This document shows positions 43,061 through 54,986 of a stretch of DNA of 64,000 bases, piece after piece. The stretch is from Larix kaempferi. Its lineage: Eukaryota > Streptophyta > Pinopsida > Pinales > Pinaceae. Position numbers and translations under genes: made by a program. Position 1 is the first letter of the stretch. Every line of letters begins with the position of its first letter. The stretch covers positions 248,001 through 312,000 of the forward strand of contig BSBM01000036.1 in the NCBI GenBank assembly GCA_027924585.1, in the 5' to 3' direction. Under the pieces are notes generated by a model, which worked only from the letters and a program-made list of their open reading frames with translations, was not told where the DNA came from and searched no databases.

Positions 43061-45070
43061 ATATATATTTGCCTATTAATGGCTTATCTAATAGTCCAGG
43101 TGTTATGGTAATATTTATTGTGTGAACGAATAAATATTCGCTTCATTGTAGCAGTGTGCTTAGTATATATAGCTGCATCGTAAAAGGTGCCTCCATACAT
43201 GCCAATACACACTGACATATATGGGCCCACACACAAAACTGAGCAATGTGTTTATTATGATGGTATGCACCACAAGTGGTGTATATCCATCAAAACTGAA
43301 TTGCATGACAAGGAGTGTACTACTTATTTATACGTTTTACTAGTGCATCTATAATAATAGGAAGTATCCTTATTGGTGCTTCCATATATTATAAATTACA
43401 CCGGTAAACAATGAGGGGTTTTATATTTGGCATACTTATGTGTTTCTAAAACATGAACACAACATAGATGATGCCCCTATTAACGAACCAGTCCTGATGT
43501 GCCCTGTAGATTGACTGGGTGCATCGCATCCTGGTGTGCGCTGAATGCCTCAAACACGTCGTGGAAAAAACAAAAAATATGTATAATACTAAGTTGAAAA
43601 AAAAAATCAAAGAAAGGTAAAATTTAATCAACCAAAAATGTAAATGAGGAGTTCATAAACACTTTACCTGCTATCTTGATGACCAAGGAGGCATGGTTTC
43701 CACGTAGATAAATGAAGAACTTATGGGATCGTTTTGCAAAAATTTGAAATCCACTAGCAAATCAAAGGGAAGGAGGAATGTGACAACTCAACAACACCAA
43801 TGACAATAGGGTTGTACAATTAGGAGATGCATCGACACTTTTGTGCTCTCAAGCATTGAAATCAATTTGCAAATGAAATTACCATTCAAAATTTTATTTT
43901 ATTTTACCCTACCTCGGTACACCCGACGGTAAGGTGCAAGGTGTGTATGTATAACTGAAGTGCACCATAGGATCAATTTAAAAATACCTTGACAAGTGCA
44001 TTATTTGGATTTTCCACCCCAATGCAATTATTACATCCCAATGCACCATGATGTTTGTGGAGATTTTTGAAAAGAAACTATATTTTATTTTCAACAGTCG
44101 AAATTGACAATGTGTCTTATATTCATATGCATCGGTGTGTTTCATGGTACTAAACACCCTCGGTACATTTATAATTTATTAAAAAATAAATAAACATATT
44201 CTATTATCCCATTTCTAAGGTTGGCACTCCCGAGCTCTGAAGAGAAATATCTGTGGACTTGATTGCAGTTGTTTTCCAAATTGGCTTATCCTACATTTTT
44301 TTTCTCCTTCAAAAGGATAAAAGAATCTTGATTGTGGGTTTTTCTGCAATATTATTTTAAGTAATCTTTAGGATTTTGGTAGAATATTATTTTAATCTAA
44401 AACGATTTTGACTATCTTGGTCAAATATGAATAACTTTAAAAGAACGGGTTTGACTATGGCTAATAGGCCTTGCAATATTGATGTTGGAAAACTGTCATT
44501 GGAAGGCATCTTATGAAAGTTCTCTTATTCTTAAGTAATGACAGGAAGATAGTACCTGAACTACTCTCTTTGTTGAGTCCACATGGACAACACCATGTAT
44601 ATTCTTATTATTTGAATATATAGATATTTTTCTATGGGGGAAAAACCATATATTGTATTATTAAATATTTGGCATGCCTTAGCGCTCTATCAATTTAGAC
44701 GTACTGGAGCACTCTACTACATATAGTGCACCAATTTAATTATACGAACATTCGAATGTGGTGAGTCATGTATGATGACACAATGGTGTGTGTATATCGA
44801 TTTAGTACATTGTTAAGTTTTAGAATATTTTTAATTATAAAAACCTATATTTACTAATGAGTATTTTACAGTAGTTGGTGTGTTGTGCATTGTAATGCCC
44901 CGGTGCGTTAAGTCATGTTAGACACATCAATGAGTGATTTCGTAAAATAAAGATAAACGTATTATTTCCTCCAACAATGGGGTATTTCGATGTTTAGTGT
45001 ATGTGATGTTTTGGTGCATCCTATATGTTGACACATCAGTGTGTTATTACAATTTAAGAGCATTGAAAGA
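43061..45070. repeat. Degenerate repeat DNA rich in TGCACC/GGTGCA, right part
   Basis: Continues the pattern left of element D: GCAGTGTGCTT, TATGCACCACAAGTGGTG, TAGTGCATC, GATGTGCCCTG, GGGTGCATCGCATCC, AGTGCACCAATTT, CCCCGGTGCGTTAAG, TTGGTGCATCC. Spacing is irregular. Several words are locally palindromic. Confidence 0.45.
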
Positions 45071-46139
45071 AAACCTTCAATAAAACCTGTAACTACCAAC
45101 CTCTGCTAGCAATCTCCATTATAAATGGTTAAAGGAGACATTTTTTGGGGAGGTTTCATTAATTCCTCCACTAGAAGGTTTCTTCCTTGTAGTGACAGGA
45201 AGCTGAAGAATGGAGCAGTCTCATTGTGGCTTAATGTCTTCAACATTTTAACCATCATCTAGGATGAGCTTCTCGGTCCTACGGCAAAGGTTTATGTACC
45301 ATGTTCTTAGGTGAATAATGCAAGGTCAAGCCTCTTGTAAGGACTATTGCTTGACAGACTTCGTGCAACACCATGGATGAGTACACTCACATAGTTTTAA
45401 CAAATTTAATAGACATGCGTTGGAGCAGAGAGGAAAAGAGAAAAATGTGGATTGTTATATTTTGCTTGATCAAACATATGAGAATGTTTATACCATCATT
45501 TTCTCAATCACCTTTGAAGAAAATTATCGATGACACAATAGATATCAATTACCCATGCTATATTTATGAACTAATATTGTTTATTTAAATATATCTAGAT
45601 TCTTGTGACCTCACAACTTTCATAAATGCCAATAAGTCACAATTATATGTTATTTATCATACTTGTTAGCAAGCAATGTATAATGCAATGGATTTAGCAT
45701 TGGCTAGCTATTAGTTTGGTTTGACTCAAGGTCATTCCTATGTTTTAACCAAAGTCTTAAAATTCTCGATTTCATGTGATTGTGCTATCCAAATTTTTTA
45801 CTCATGATCCATTTCACCCCTTATTATTGCATGGGAAATGTAATTCTTGGTCCCCACGCAATGCATTTAATTAGCATCATCTCAACATTTAAATAAAATC
45901 ATTGTCTAAGTATGTCAAATACCTCTACATTTAATTCAAAGTGCCTCTACATTTAATTCATTATACAATCAATTTATCTTTGATGCTCCTCCACCAAGCT
46001 TGCACACGAGGTAGTTTGTCAATAGATGGCCAACTTTCACAATAATTCACTCTAAAATATATTAGAACATGGATGAACCAACTAGCCTATTGATCCTTCC
46101 AAACAAATCCAAGTTGATTTAACTTGGTGAAGTTGCAAT
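45071..46139. other. No assignable feature
   Basis: A plus frame at 45373-45588 (71 aa, MDEYTHIVLTNLIDMRWSRE) looks protein-like but matches nothing I know. Duplicated words occur at 45925-45960 (CTCTACATTTAATTCA twice). Confidence 0.3.
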
Positions 46140-46335
46140 TAATTGATGAAGTCACAAAAAAATTGCAGTGAATCTTTCATTTGGTAGAGTGCATTTCCGC
46201 TTCCAACTGCTCCCTTTTCTCCAGTTGAGTGGATTGTTGAGTTTGATAAATACAATCTATTACTCCTTACATCATTGCCCAAAGAATAGTTGGATTGGGC
46301 ATCAATAGCCATAGCAAATGAAATCAAGGAATCCA
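46140..46335 (-). pseudogene. Exon-like minus-strand fragment, unidentified
   Basis: The minus-strand frame MDSLISFAMAIDAQSNYSLG with SNRLYLSNSTIHSTGEKGAV and GSGNALYQMKDSL ends at a stop near 46139. An upstream TTGTTGTAG directly before GGAGTGGATTCC could be a splice acceptor. Composition looks coding. No family assigned. Confidence 0.3.
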
Positions 46336-46339
46336 CTCC

Positions 46340-48516
46340 CTACAACAAGATAATCATCAAATTGATCTTTTCTTTGCTTTATATATAGATGCATGGAACC
46401 CTGAGTCATCATGCATCATATTCTCCTATCTCTCTCACCTAATTTTATTTTTTTGGCAGCAAGAAAAATGAATGACTTATAATGTGACTAGAAAGGGATA
46501 AATCAATTCACCTCAATGCTCCCCCTTGTGGTTTCTATAACTTTCCTATTGTTTCAACATAGGTGAACAAACTCAAGTCCCTACTTGTACATATTATGTT
46601 CATTCTTAGAAAACCTCAGTGAAATTGTTTTTCCAAGAGCTTCATCTTGATCAATGTGTTTAACATGTTGTGTCTTTTCTCCCACTCATTCCTTTCTTTA
46701 ATCAATGAATGTTTATTTATCTATAACAACCTTGGTTACCCAGACACTCGAGTTTCAATATCATAGTTGTGAATACCCAACTTCCGCACACCAAATTGCT
46801 TTACATTCTGATCAAGTTGGGGACTATTTGTTGCTTAATAGAAGTGCCATTCACAACTGTTGCTACTTAATAGACCAAGTTCAATCATCTCATTGTAGAA
46901 TGCTTTTCAAACCTACTAGGAAGCACTTCTAGACCTATGCTTCTCAAATTGAGTTATTGCAGAGAGCTCAATGATCCAAAATCTTCTAGAAATTGCCTTA
47001 AATGGTCATGGATATGTGGATTCAAGATTTGTAAAGATCCCAACTCTAAACTTGATTATGGTAGGTTCGATAAACATGGGCATTCTACAACAATTATGTT
47101 CTACAAAGCATTTAAATTACCCAATTGTTTTGGTATATCTATGCAGCAAACAATTATATGCAAGAGTCTTAGATGGCTAAGAAGGGAACATAAAATAAAC
47201 ACTCTAAAAACATGAAGTAGACTTGCCTTGCATAGGTTCAAATCCTGAGGTTAGTGAGGTGTGTATCTGTAATGTACCTCAATTTTTCAACTAAAAAGAA
47301 ATATTGATCGGTGGATAGATGTCGTTTACTAATGATATGTATTAGTATTGAGTTATCCTCATGCATAATCAATCTATGTATTTCAATTTATTTTTATAGT
47401 TAGCATTCTAATTGTTATTTGTCAACGCCTTATAAACTTATTAAGGACATATCATTGTGTTATGGTGCCTTGTCTTTATAATATTCAAAATGAAGAACAT
47501 TTAATGAATTTCATTTTATTTGTTTGATATGCTTTACTAGTCTTAGGCGATGGTAAACATCATCATCGCCATCACTACCATATTAAATGGGTAGAATAAT
47601 GATAGCTAGTTAACGATTTGATTTTGTTCCATTGACGCATAATCATATCACATATCACTTAAATCTCCTTTGCATTAAAAGATAGCAGCCAACATTAACC
47701 ATTAACGATTAACCATTCAGATCTGTAAGTAACTAGTACTCAATAGTTCAAGAGATAATAACCACCTATCAATGGAACATAAGATCTTGAGTGCAAGGCC
47801 ATTCACCATGTAAATATAAACCATCAACTAAGTTTAAACAAGGGGCCAATATTTAGTGTAAGAAGGTGGTGTTCATTATCATTCACGTACCAACCAATAC
47901 ATAACCAAAACACCTTTATCACTTAAGCCATCCAATAGATGTAAGGATATCATATAACATTCATCATATGTAAATAGATGTGCAAAGATTGTATGTAACC
48001 AAGAACAATACATGAGAAATATCATAACCATCCACCAATGTAGCATCAAGTTTCATTCAACGTCATAGCATAAAATAATCATAAATCTAATGTGCATGTC
48101 AAATAAAACTATTGATAATCAACCACCAACCACTTTAGAGCAAACTTGGTCATAAAAAACAAAGATATTCAGTGGTATATATCAGCAGTAAAAGACCTTG
48201 TCAAGCATTAACCTAACCAACTAAAAACAAGGCTTAAATGTATGTTAAAGAACCCCTTTCTACACCTATTGCAGGTGAATTTCTAAGTTATATTTACATA
48301 GAAATTTGACTTTAAATGTGTGCAAAAAACAGATCTAAGTTTGTTAACTATAAAGTATTATGTTTACCAAGAAGAGGATATCAAACCTTACTAACTTTTC
48401 TAATCAATTTGTACTAACTTTGCTAACCAAGTTGTTTAACTTTTTGTGTTTGTATGCAGAGAGAGAGGATAAAGGAGAACACAGGTTCTACAATTTATTT
48501 GCAGACCTGTGTGTAA
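46340..48516. other. No assignable gene
   Basis: Plus frames at 46705-46932 and 46937-47215 are short and lack motifs. A tRNA-like stretch at about 47725-47820 is discussed separately. Otherwise AT-rich, unique-looking DNA. Confidence 0.35.
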
Positions 48517-48647
48517 TGGGAGAAGGAGGCTCGGAGGGGAAGAGGAGAAGGAGAGGAAGGGAAGAAAAGGAGTGGATAGGTAGGGAGAGGGAAGAGAAAT
48601 GAGGAGGGGAGAGGACAGAAAGGGGAGAAGGATGGAGCTGCGGATAG
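48517..48647. repeat. Long purine-rich tract on the plus strand
   Basis: About 130 bases almost free of pyrimidines, built of GGAGAAGG, GAGGAGGGGAGAGG and GAAGGGAAG words. It has high strand asymmetry and no coding logic. Confidence 0.85.
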
Positions 48648-51599
48648 GGAATGGGGATGGAAGAAAGTAATAGCAGCAACAGGTTCGTGGAAGAAGGCAG
48701 GAGCAAGGCTCGGACAGGGGTTAAAGTAGGCCAGCGAGGGTGCTAAAGGAGAGGTTGAAGGTCTAGAAGGGTAGAAAGGGGGAGGCTGAGTTCACTAGAG
48801 AGGAGGGCGAAGGTAGGAGAGTGGAATTGATGGAGGTCGTAGGGTATATCCAGTCTGTAGTTAGGGCATAAAACTCATAAATTTAGGGTTTTTTAATATT
48901 TAAAATTAAAAACTAACTCAGAAAATGCATAAAAATGACATAAAAAGGATTAAAGATAATATTTACAACATTTACAAACTCATAAATTAAAGAAATAGGA
49001 CTAATCTAACATAATTTTTACAATTGTGAAACTCAGAAAATTTGGTTTAGAAGAGTAGATGAACAACTTAGGGTTTCATTAGCAAAAATCACCTAACCTT
49101 AGAGCATCAAAGAGGATGGACTTCCTCTTGAGATGGTGCTTGCCAAGTTTGGAAAGCTAGGGCTTCTTCAACAACTACAAGGGTTTATTGATGATACCCT
49201 AGCTAAAACAAACTTTGGAGAGCTAAAACTCAAGTTGATAATGCTAGGGTAACTAAAGGCTAGAGAATGACTTATGCTAGGGAAAAATGCAAATCCAATG
49301 GTTACCATTCAACATTAGACAAGCATACATCCAACATTTAACAAAAATACATCAAGAGAAAGACTTAGAAACCTTCTTGTGCATGTCTCAAGCAAACAAC
49401 TCTTAGCATCACCTTAGCAAAGAAACAAGAGCAAAGACTTCAAATATTTGTCCCCAAACTAGCAAGCATGATCATCCTCAAAAGGTGCACATCACTCAAA
49501 GAGCCCTAGTGAGGGAAAAAATAAAAAATAAAAGTGTAATCCCATAAAGTTGATGTGTAAAAATGAAGTGAGGAAAAGTTATTTATACTTTTCACACTCA
49601 CTTTTACAAAAAAAAAAAAAATCCAGGGCGACATGCCTTTTTAAAATGTCAATTTGAAATCAGAAATGTCAACTTAAAAAATTAAAACAAAAATAATATA
49701 AAATAATCAAATTAGTGGGTAAATTGGGGTGTTTTCCCCATATTTGACCCCTACTTGATCAAAATGACTAAAAATGACCATATCGGTATGTTCTAAAGGC
49801 CAGACTGCGAAGGGGGGGGTCATCATGCCCCAACTAACCCCAACATAAGTGAATATCCCTCAACGCCCTCCCTTATCAAGCATCATAGTCTGCTCTAAAG
49901 GATGATGTCATCATCTGAAGGAGGGCCCAGAGAGAGGGCCCTGGTGAACTAGAGGGCCAAGAGGATGCTGGAAGTGACCTGGATGAGGAAGAGATGCCTT
50001 AGTGCTGAAAGATATGTCACCAGAGTACTAAATCAGGATTGGGGTCATGTGACCCAGTGATCCACCCATGTAATCTCCAGACACCAACCTCGGGGATTCA
50101 AGCTATTTCATGAGGTAGTCATCGATGCCACTAAGCCATAGTACTTCCAAGGGAAAAACCAGAAGGTCTGGCCATAACTCCTACCCAGAAAAATCTGGCT
50201 AAACACCCCTCCTGGCAAGAAAAAATGATCTCTCTCCCTGGGGCACCTCTGCAGGTGCGCTAGTACAGGTGCCATCGTAAAAGTGGAGTATAAAATTCCT
50301 GGAGGCATTGTAGAGGCATTATTCATGGCATGAATCTATTAAGGTCGAATTGGAGTGGAAGAGTAACTCCCATTGAAGAGGAAGAGCCATCATAGAATAA
50401 TTTGTGACACTTGGAGCTAGATTCCCTAGTCTCTATGACAACAATGATGGAGATTCTATGACACATGAAAAAATCAGACCTTATTGATGACATATGACAC
50501 GTATGACATGTCAGGGCTAGAAATAGCCACCAAGAGGGCACACAAGGGGATTTATGGTCAGCCAAGATTCCCCTATTCGAATTGATGGAAGAGGAATGCT
50601 AAAAAGAGAGGGACAAGTGTCATTCATGAGAATCTCTCCATAAATCGAGTTGGGAGAAGACTCTTGGAGGGAATTCGAGCTATGGAGGCCATTGGAGGTT
50701 ACTAAAAGAGGAGGAGGATGAAGGAGATCAGCTTTTGATCATTTCTCATTTGGCACATTTGGAGAGCTTAGCTTATCCTTGCACGGTGGATGTTCATCCT
50801 CTCTACCTTAGAACCAATTTCATGGGTGCAAGATTCCTATCCAAGTTGGTTGATGGAGATTCCATTCATACCTCTCAACAGAACTTCATGGATATTTTTT
50901 GATGCAAGTTCAATCCCCCTCTGAGTTCGATTCCATGTTCACTCTTCCTCCTCTACTCTCATTCTCCTATCTTTCTCTCAATATTCATGTATAAGTGTGA
51001 TAGTGCATTCCTTGTTGCACATAGTTAATGGAAGACTGTTATTTCGACCTTATGGGCATTTTAATGGTTGCATAGCTCTGTAATGGATAGATCATGAGAG
51101 CCATAGCTCAAAACACTAAGCACTTCATGTAATATTTTCCAAGCAACATTGAGATTCAAGCTATTCCCCTCATTGTATTCTCATGGTGATTGTGGACTGA
51201 TTTGTATCAGTTTGATATCAGAATTTTATTGAGGTAGTACTTATGATTTTAGCTGCATATGGAAGTTAAATGAATGGCCAAAATATTGTATGCAGACCCA
51301 TAAATTCTTACTATAGTTTGTGACATAAATTCATGATCCCTTGTCTACCATTTTTTCATAAATTGTATGCTCTAGAAGTTGTTGTCTTTTGGAAGACCTA
51401 TCCGACCCTAAAACCTGATATAATGCTGCAAAAATGTTGTCCTTGATGTCCTCTAACAGAGCCAAGTCTCATATTGAATATTAGGGAAGGCAGTACAGTG
51501 TTTGGAAGGTCAAGTAGTAGCTAACCTAGGGGGGATTTCCACCAATACAATTGACTAGTTTTGTTCCAATTCTTCCCTCCTTGAAAATTGCAGACCATG
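48648..51599. other. Mostly unassigned; possible old LTR near 49.8-51.2 kb
   Basis: A G-run (GAAGGGGGGGGTC) at about 49809-49821 looks like a polypurine tract. GTTTGATATCAGAATTTT near 51207 resembles a decayed primer-binding site. If both are real they bracket an LTR of about 1.4 kb, but no partner copy is visible and the call is weak. A poly-A run sits at about 49607-49620. Confidence 0.25.
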
Positions 51600-51729
51600 A
51601 ATGTTTGTAGCAGATGTTTGGGTGTCTAAAGGTTGTATTGGAGTGTCCTATTTCCTCCCAAGTCCCTCCTTGCACAGTTTGAAAACATTTGTAAGCTTTT
51701 GGAATAGTTTGCATATAACATTCCTAGGT

Positions 51730-52590
51730 TCGAAATTGGGTGAATTTGAGCAACTTTGCATAGTATGGATGTTACATCTCCAAAGGGTCATTAATAAGCA
51801 TTCCAAGGTATTTGAATATATTCCAAAAGTTCTTCCATCTGTTCGAGATTTTGATCATGTTATTCACTTAATTCCATGAAGTGTTCCCCCTAACATCAGA
51901 CCTTACAAATACCCCTATGGCCAAAAGAGTGAAATTGAGTGTATGGTTGAAGAAATGTTAGAGGTTGGAATAATTAGGCATATCCAAATTTATTACTCCG
52001 CACTAGTGTCAGTGTTACACAAGAAGGAGGGATCATGGCATATGTGTCCATATTATAGAAAGCTCAACAAGATCACCATTAAAGATAAGTTTCCCATTCC
52101 TGTCATTGATGAATTGTTAGATGAATTACATAGAGCAATTGTCTTCACAAAGTTGGATCTTCGTTCTGGGTATCATCGGGTTAGAATGAAGGATGAGGAC
52201 ATCCCCAAAACAACTTTCAGAACTCATGCAAGTCATTATGAATTTTTGGTCATGCCATTTTGTCTCACGAATGCACCTTCCACATTTCAAGGTTTAATGA
52301 ATTCCATTTCCAAGCCCTTGATTAGAAAATTTGTGCTAGTATTTTTTTATGATATACTAATCTATAGCAAGTCTTGGGAAGAACATGTTCAACATGTTGA
52401 CAGGGCGCTACAACTACTAATGGAGCAACAACTATATGCAAAACCTTCCAAATGTTCCTTTGGGGTAAAGGAGATAGAATATTTGGGTCATATTGTATCT
52501 CGTGAAGGTGTCAAGGTAGACACTAACAAAATTAAAGCCATGATGGATTGGCTGATTCCCAAAACCTTGAAGAATATTTGAGGATTCTTA
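51730..52590 (+). pseudogene. Gypsy E reverse transcriptase
   Basis: After a pre-RT block (FEYIPKVLPSVRDFDHVIHL, then TGA at 51877-51879), RT reads MVEEMLEVGIIRHIQIYYSA, WHMCPYYRKLNKITIKDKFP, FTKLDLRSGYHRVRMKDEDI, TTFRTHASHYEFLVMPF and YAKPSKCSFGVKEIEYLGH. The catalytic box reads VFFYDILIYSKS where the family has a DD pair, so the first catalytic Asp is Tyr, a single G-to-T change. A TGA at 52579-52581 replaces Arg before GFLGL. The enzyme is inactive. Confidence 0.93.
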
Positions 52591-53210
52591 GGTTTGATAG
52601 GGTACTACCACAAGTTTGTTCGTAACTATGGAAGAATAGCAGCACCTCTAACAAAATTATTGAAGAAAGAAGCAATTTCTTGGACTCCACAAGCAACTCA
52701 AGCTTTTGAAGAACTTAAAGAGGCGATGTGCAAAGCTCTTGTTTTGGCCACACCGGACTTCACAAAAACCTTTATTGTGGAATTTGATGCCTTGGGAAAT
52801 GGCATTTGTGTTGTTCTAATGCAACAAGGACACCCCCTTGGTTTTGAAAGTTGACGAATCAAGGTAAACAACTTACAAAAACCCATTTATGAGAAGGAAA
52901 TGATGACAATACTACATGCACTTAAGCAGTGGCGTCCTTACCTAATAGGTAGGCACTTCAAGATAAAAATAGATCATGGTAGTCTTAAATACTTCTTGGA
53001 ACATAGACTATATTCAGAAGAGCAACAAAAATGGGTAACCAAATTGTTGGGATATGACTTTGAAATCATCTATAAAAAAGGGAAACGAAATTTGGTGGCA
53101 GATGCACTCTCCAGAAAAGATGAGGATGCCAGGGCATTACTTTGTGCGATTTCCATTATACAACCCGATTGGGTGGTTTCAACAAGGGAAGAATGGAAAA
53201 ATGACATATC
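52591..53210 (+). pseudogene. Gypsy E RT thumb and RNase H
   Basis: Opens GLIGYYHKFVRNYGRIAAPL with TKLLKKEAISWTPQATQAFE, then the RNase H start TFIVEFDALGNGICVVLMQQ (family: DAS--GIG-VL-Q). A TGA near 52853 follows GFES. The second half reads YEKEMMTILHALKQWRPYLI, KIDHGSLKYFLEH and KKGKRNLVADALSRKDED, the standard N--ADALSR end. One substitution is notable: the usual D-A-S reads D-A-L. Confidence 0.9.
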
Positions 53211-54110
53211 TGTGTGGATGCTCATACAAACGCTACAGAAGGATCCAAGTGTATCAGATACTTTTGCATGGAAAATGATTCACTATGGTATAAGGACCGC
53301 TTATATAAATGCAAGAACTCCCAACTCAAACAAAAGGTCCTTTTGGAATTACACACCTCTACTATAGGTAGGCACTCAAGATTCTTGAAAACCTACCACA
53401 GTGTTAAGAAGGAATTTTTTTGGGAAGGTTTTAAATCAGATGTTCAAAAGTTTGTGGCAGAATGTTTGGTTTGCCAACAAAATAAGGTTGAAACAGTTAA
53501 GACCTCGGGTCGTTTACAAATTTTGGACATACCTTTCCAACGTTGGGAGGAAGTCTCAATGGATTTTATCACATGACTACCCAAGTCAGAAGGGAAGAAT
53601 GTTATTATGGTGGTTGTTGATAGACACATGAAGTATGCACACTTTTGTGCACTTTCTCACCCTTTTAATGCAAGTACAATAGTTGTCGCCTTCATGGATA
53701 TAGTTCAGAAGTTACATGGAAACCCAAAGATTATTGTAAGTGATAGAGATCCAATTTTCACTGGTAAATTTTGGTCTGAATTACTTTCTTGTTTGGGTAC
53801 CCAATTTGCTCACAGTTCATCTTATCATCCTCAATCTGATGGGCAAATTGAAATAGTGAACACATGTTTGGAAGGCTATCTTCGTTGGTTTACATATGGT
53901 AAACAAACATAATGGGTGAAATGGTTGTCCTTAGCATAATGGTGGTACAATACTTCCTTCCATACATCATAAAAAATGTCTCCATTCATGGCACTTTATG
54001 GGTACCAGCCTCCATCTATCACATCTCCCTTAAAAGGAAAATTTAAAGTTCAAGTTGTGGAAGATCACATAGAGCACCAGCAAGAAGTTCTTCAAGTACT
54101 GAAAGACAAC
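53211..54110 (+). pseudogene. Gypsy E integrase
   Basis: After a frameshift near 53330 the HHCC zinc finger reads LHTSTIGRHSRFLKTYHSVK ... CLVCQQNK. The core has SMDFIT (first Asp) followed by a TGA, VVVDRHMKYAHF, IIVSDRDPIFTGKFW (second Asp) and SSYHPQSDGQIEIVN with the catalytic Glu. Two more stops (after YGKQT and WLSLA) precede MSPFMALYGYQPPS. Without the stops the catalytic triad would be complete. Confidence 0.9.
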
Positions 54111-54596
54111 CTGGCTATGTCAAAAAATAGGATGAAACAACAAGCATATCAACATCGCAGTGAAAGAAATTTTGAAGAAGGGGATTGGGTATTTCTGAGG
54201 CTACAACCTTACAAACAAAAGTCCCTCGAGCAACTAAATAAGGACAATAAATTAGCACCCAAGTACTATGGTCCTTATAAAGTGTTGCAGAATATTGGTA
54301 GTATGGCATACAAATTGGAGCTCCCTTCATATTCAAGGGTACATCCAGTTTTCCATGTTTCTTGCTTAAAGAAGGTAATCAGAGACAAGATTCTCATTCA
54401 AACAATCCTATCAGAGCTTGATGAAGAAGGAAAATTCATATTGGAACCCGAACAAATCATTGACACAAGGACTAAGCAGCTACAGGATCGGGCTATTATG
54501 GAGTATCTCATCAAGTGGAAGAACTTACCAATTGAAGATTTGACCTAGGAATATGAGTCATTCATACAAAAACATCCACAATTAACCAAGTGTTGA
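54111..54596 (+). pseudogene. Gypsy E integrase C-terminus and chromodomain
   Basis: MKQQAYQHRSERNFEEGDWV and APKYYGPYKVLQNIGSMAYK form the GPY/F module, followed by VHPVFHVSCLKK. The chromodomain reads AIMEYLIKWKNLPIEDLT, a TAG where Trp is expected, then EYESFIQKHPQL. Chromodomains of this type bind modified histone tails and bias insertion into heterochromatin. The final TGA is at 54594-54596. Confidence 0.88.
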
Positions 54597-54610
54597 GGAC
54601 AACACTTGTC

Positions 54611-54625
54611 TGAAGGGGAGGGGCA
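54611..54625 (+). promoter_or_regulatory. Polypurine tract of gypsy E
   Basis: TGAAGGGGAGGGGCA directly before the 3' LTR. Confidence 0.9.
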
Positions 54626-54986
54626 TGTTAAGCCATAAATGTTGGCACATTTCCCTTATATTGGTCACATTACATTAGTTATTACGTCAGCTTGGTCTAT
54701 TAGTTGTAATTATCATTAGTATGGTTATATTAGTTACGTTGGCTTGTGTCATTAGTTGGAATTGTACCTCTTAGCATCCTATATATAGGAAGGAGACCTT
54801 TTCATTTGGAGCATCTTGTCTTGTCTTGTCTTATGTACTCAGTACATTGTAGTGACATTGCATAAGGAGGTTGCAACCTCGAAGAGGTTTGCTACTCATC
54901 TATGTTCTTCATTATTAAGGCATGGAGTACTCTTTTGGTCTATTTCTACTCTTTTCATTCTCTTTTTGGAAATTTGTTGCTTAACA
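54626..54986 (+). repeat. 3' LTR of gypsy E
   Basis: 361 bp with perfect 8-bp terminal inverted repeats, TGTTAAGC ... GCTTAACA. A TATA box (TATATATA) lies at 54780-54787, followed by CTTGTCTTGTCTTGTC, so the transcription start is probably about 54810. No second copy exists in the window. Confidence 0.88.
54780..54787 (+). promoter_or_regulatory. TATA box in the gypsy E LTR
   Basis: CCTATATATAGG is a palindromic TATA context about 155 bp into the LTR, the usual U3 position. Confidence 0.6.

Larger units (their letters stand above)
51600..54986 (+). mobile_element. 5'-truncated chromodomain gypsy retrotransposon E
   Basis: RT, RNase H, integrase, chromodomain, polypurine tract and 3' LTR are present in that order. 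RT before integrase means Ty3/gypsy, and the chromodomain places it in the plant chromovirus group. Gag, protease and the 5' LTR are missing. Frameshifts and stops are spread throughout pol. Confidence 0.92.

Noticed and set aside
46937-47215. Possible PPR-type repeat protein fragment
   Set aside because: No 35-residue periodicity or consensus PPR positions in any frame.
47200-47290. GGTTCAAATCC resembling a tRNA T-loop/B box
   Set aside because: The flanking bases do not form the T stem and no A box, acceptor stem or anticodon arm fits upstream.
49809-51210. LTR bracketed by a G-run and a primer-site-like word
   Set aside because: No second copy, unclear TG...CA ends and no flanking duplication; kept as a remark, not called.
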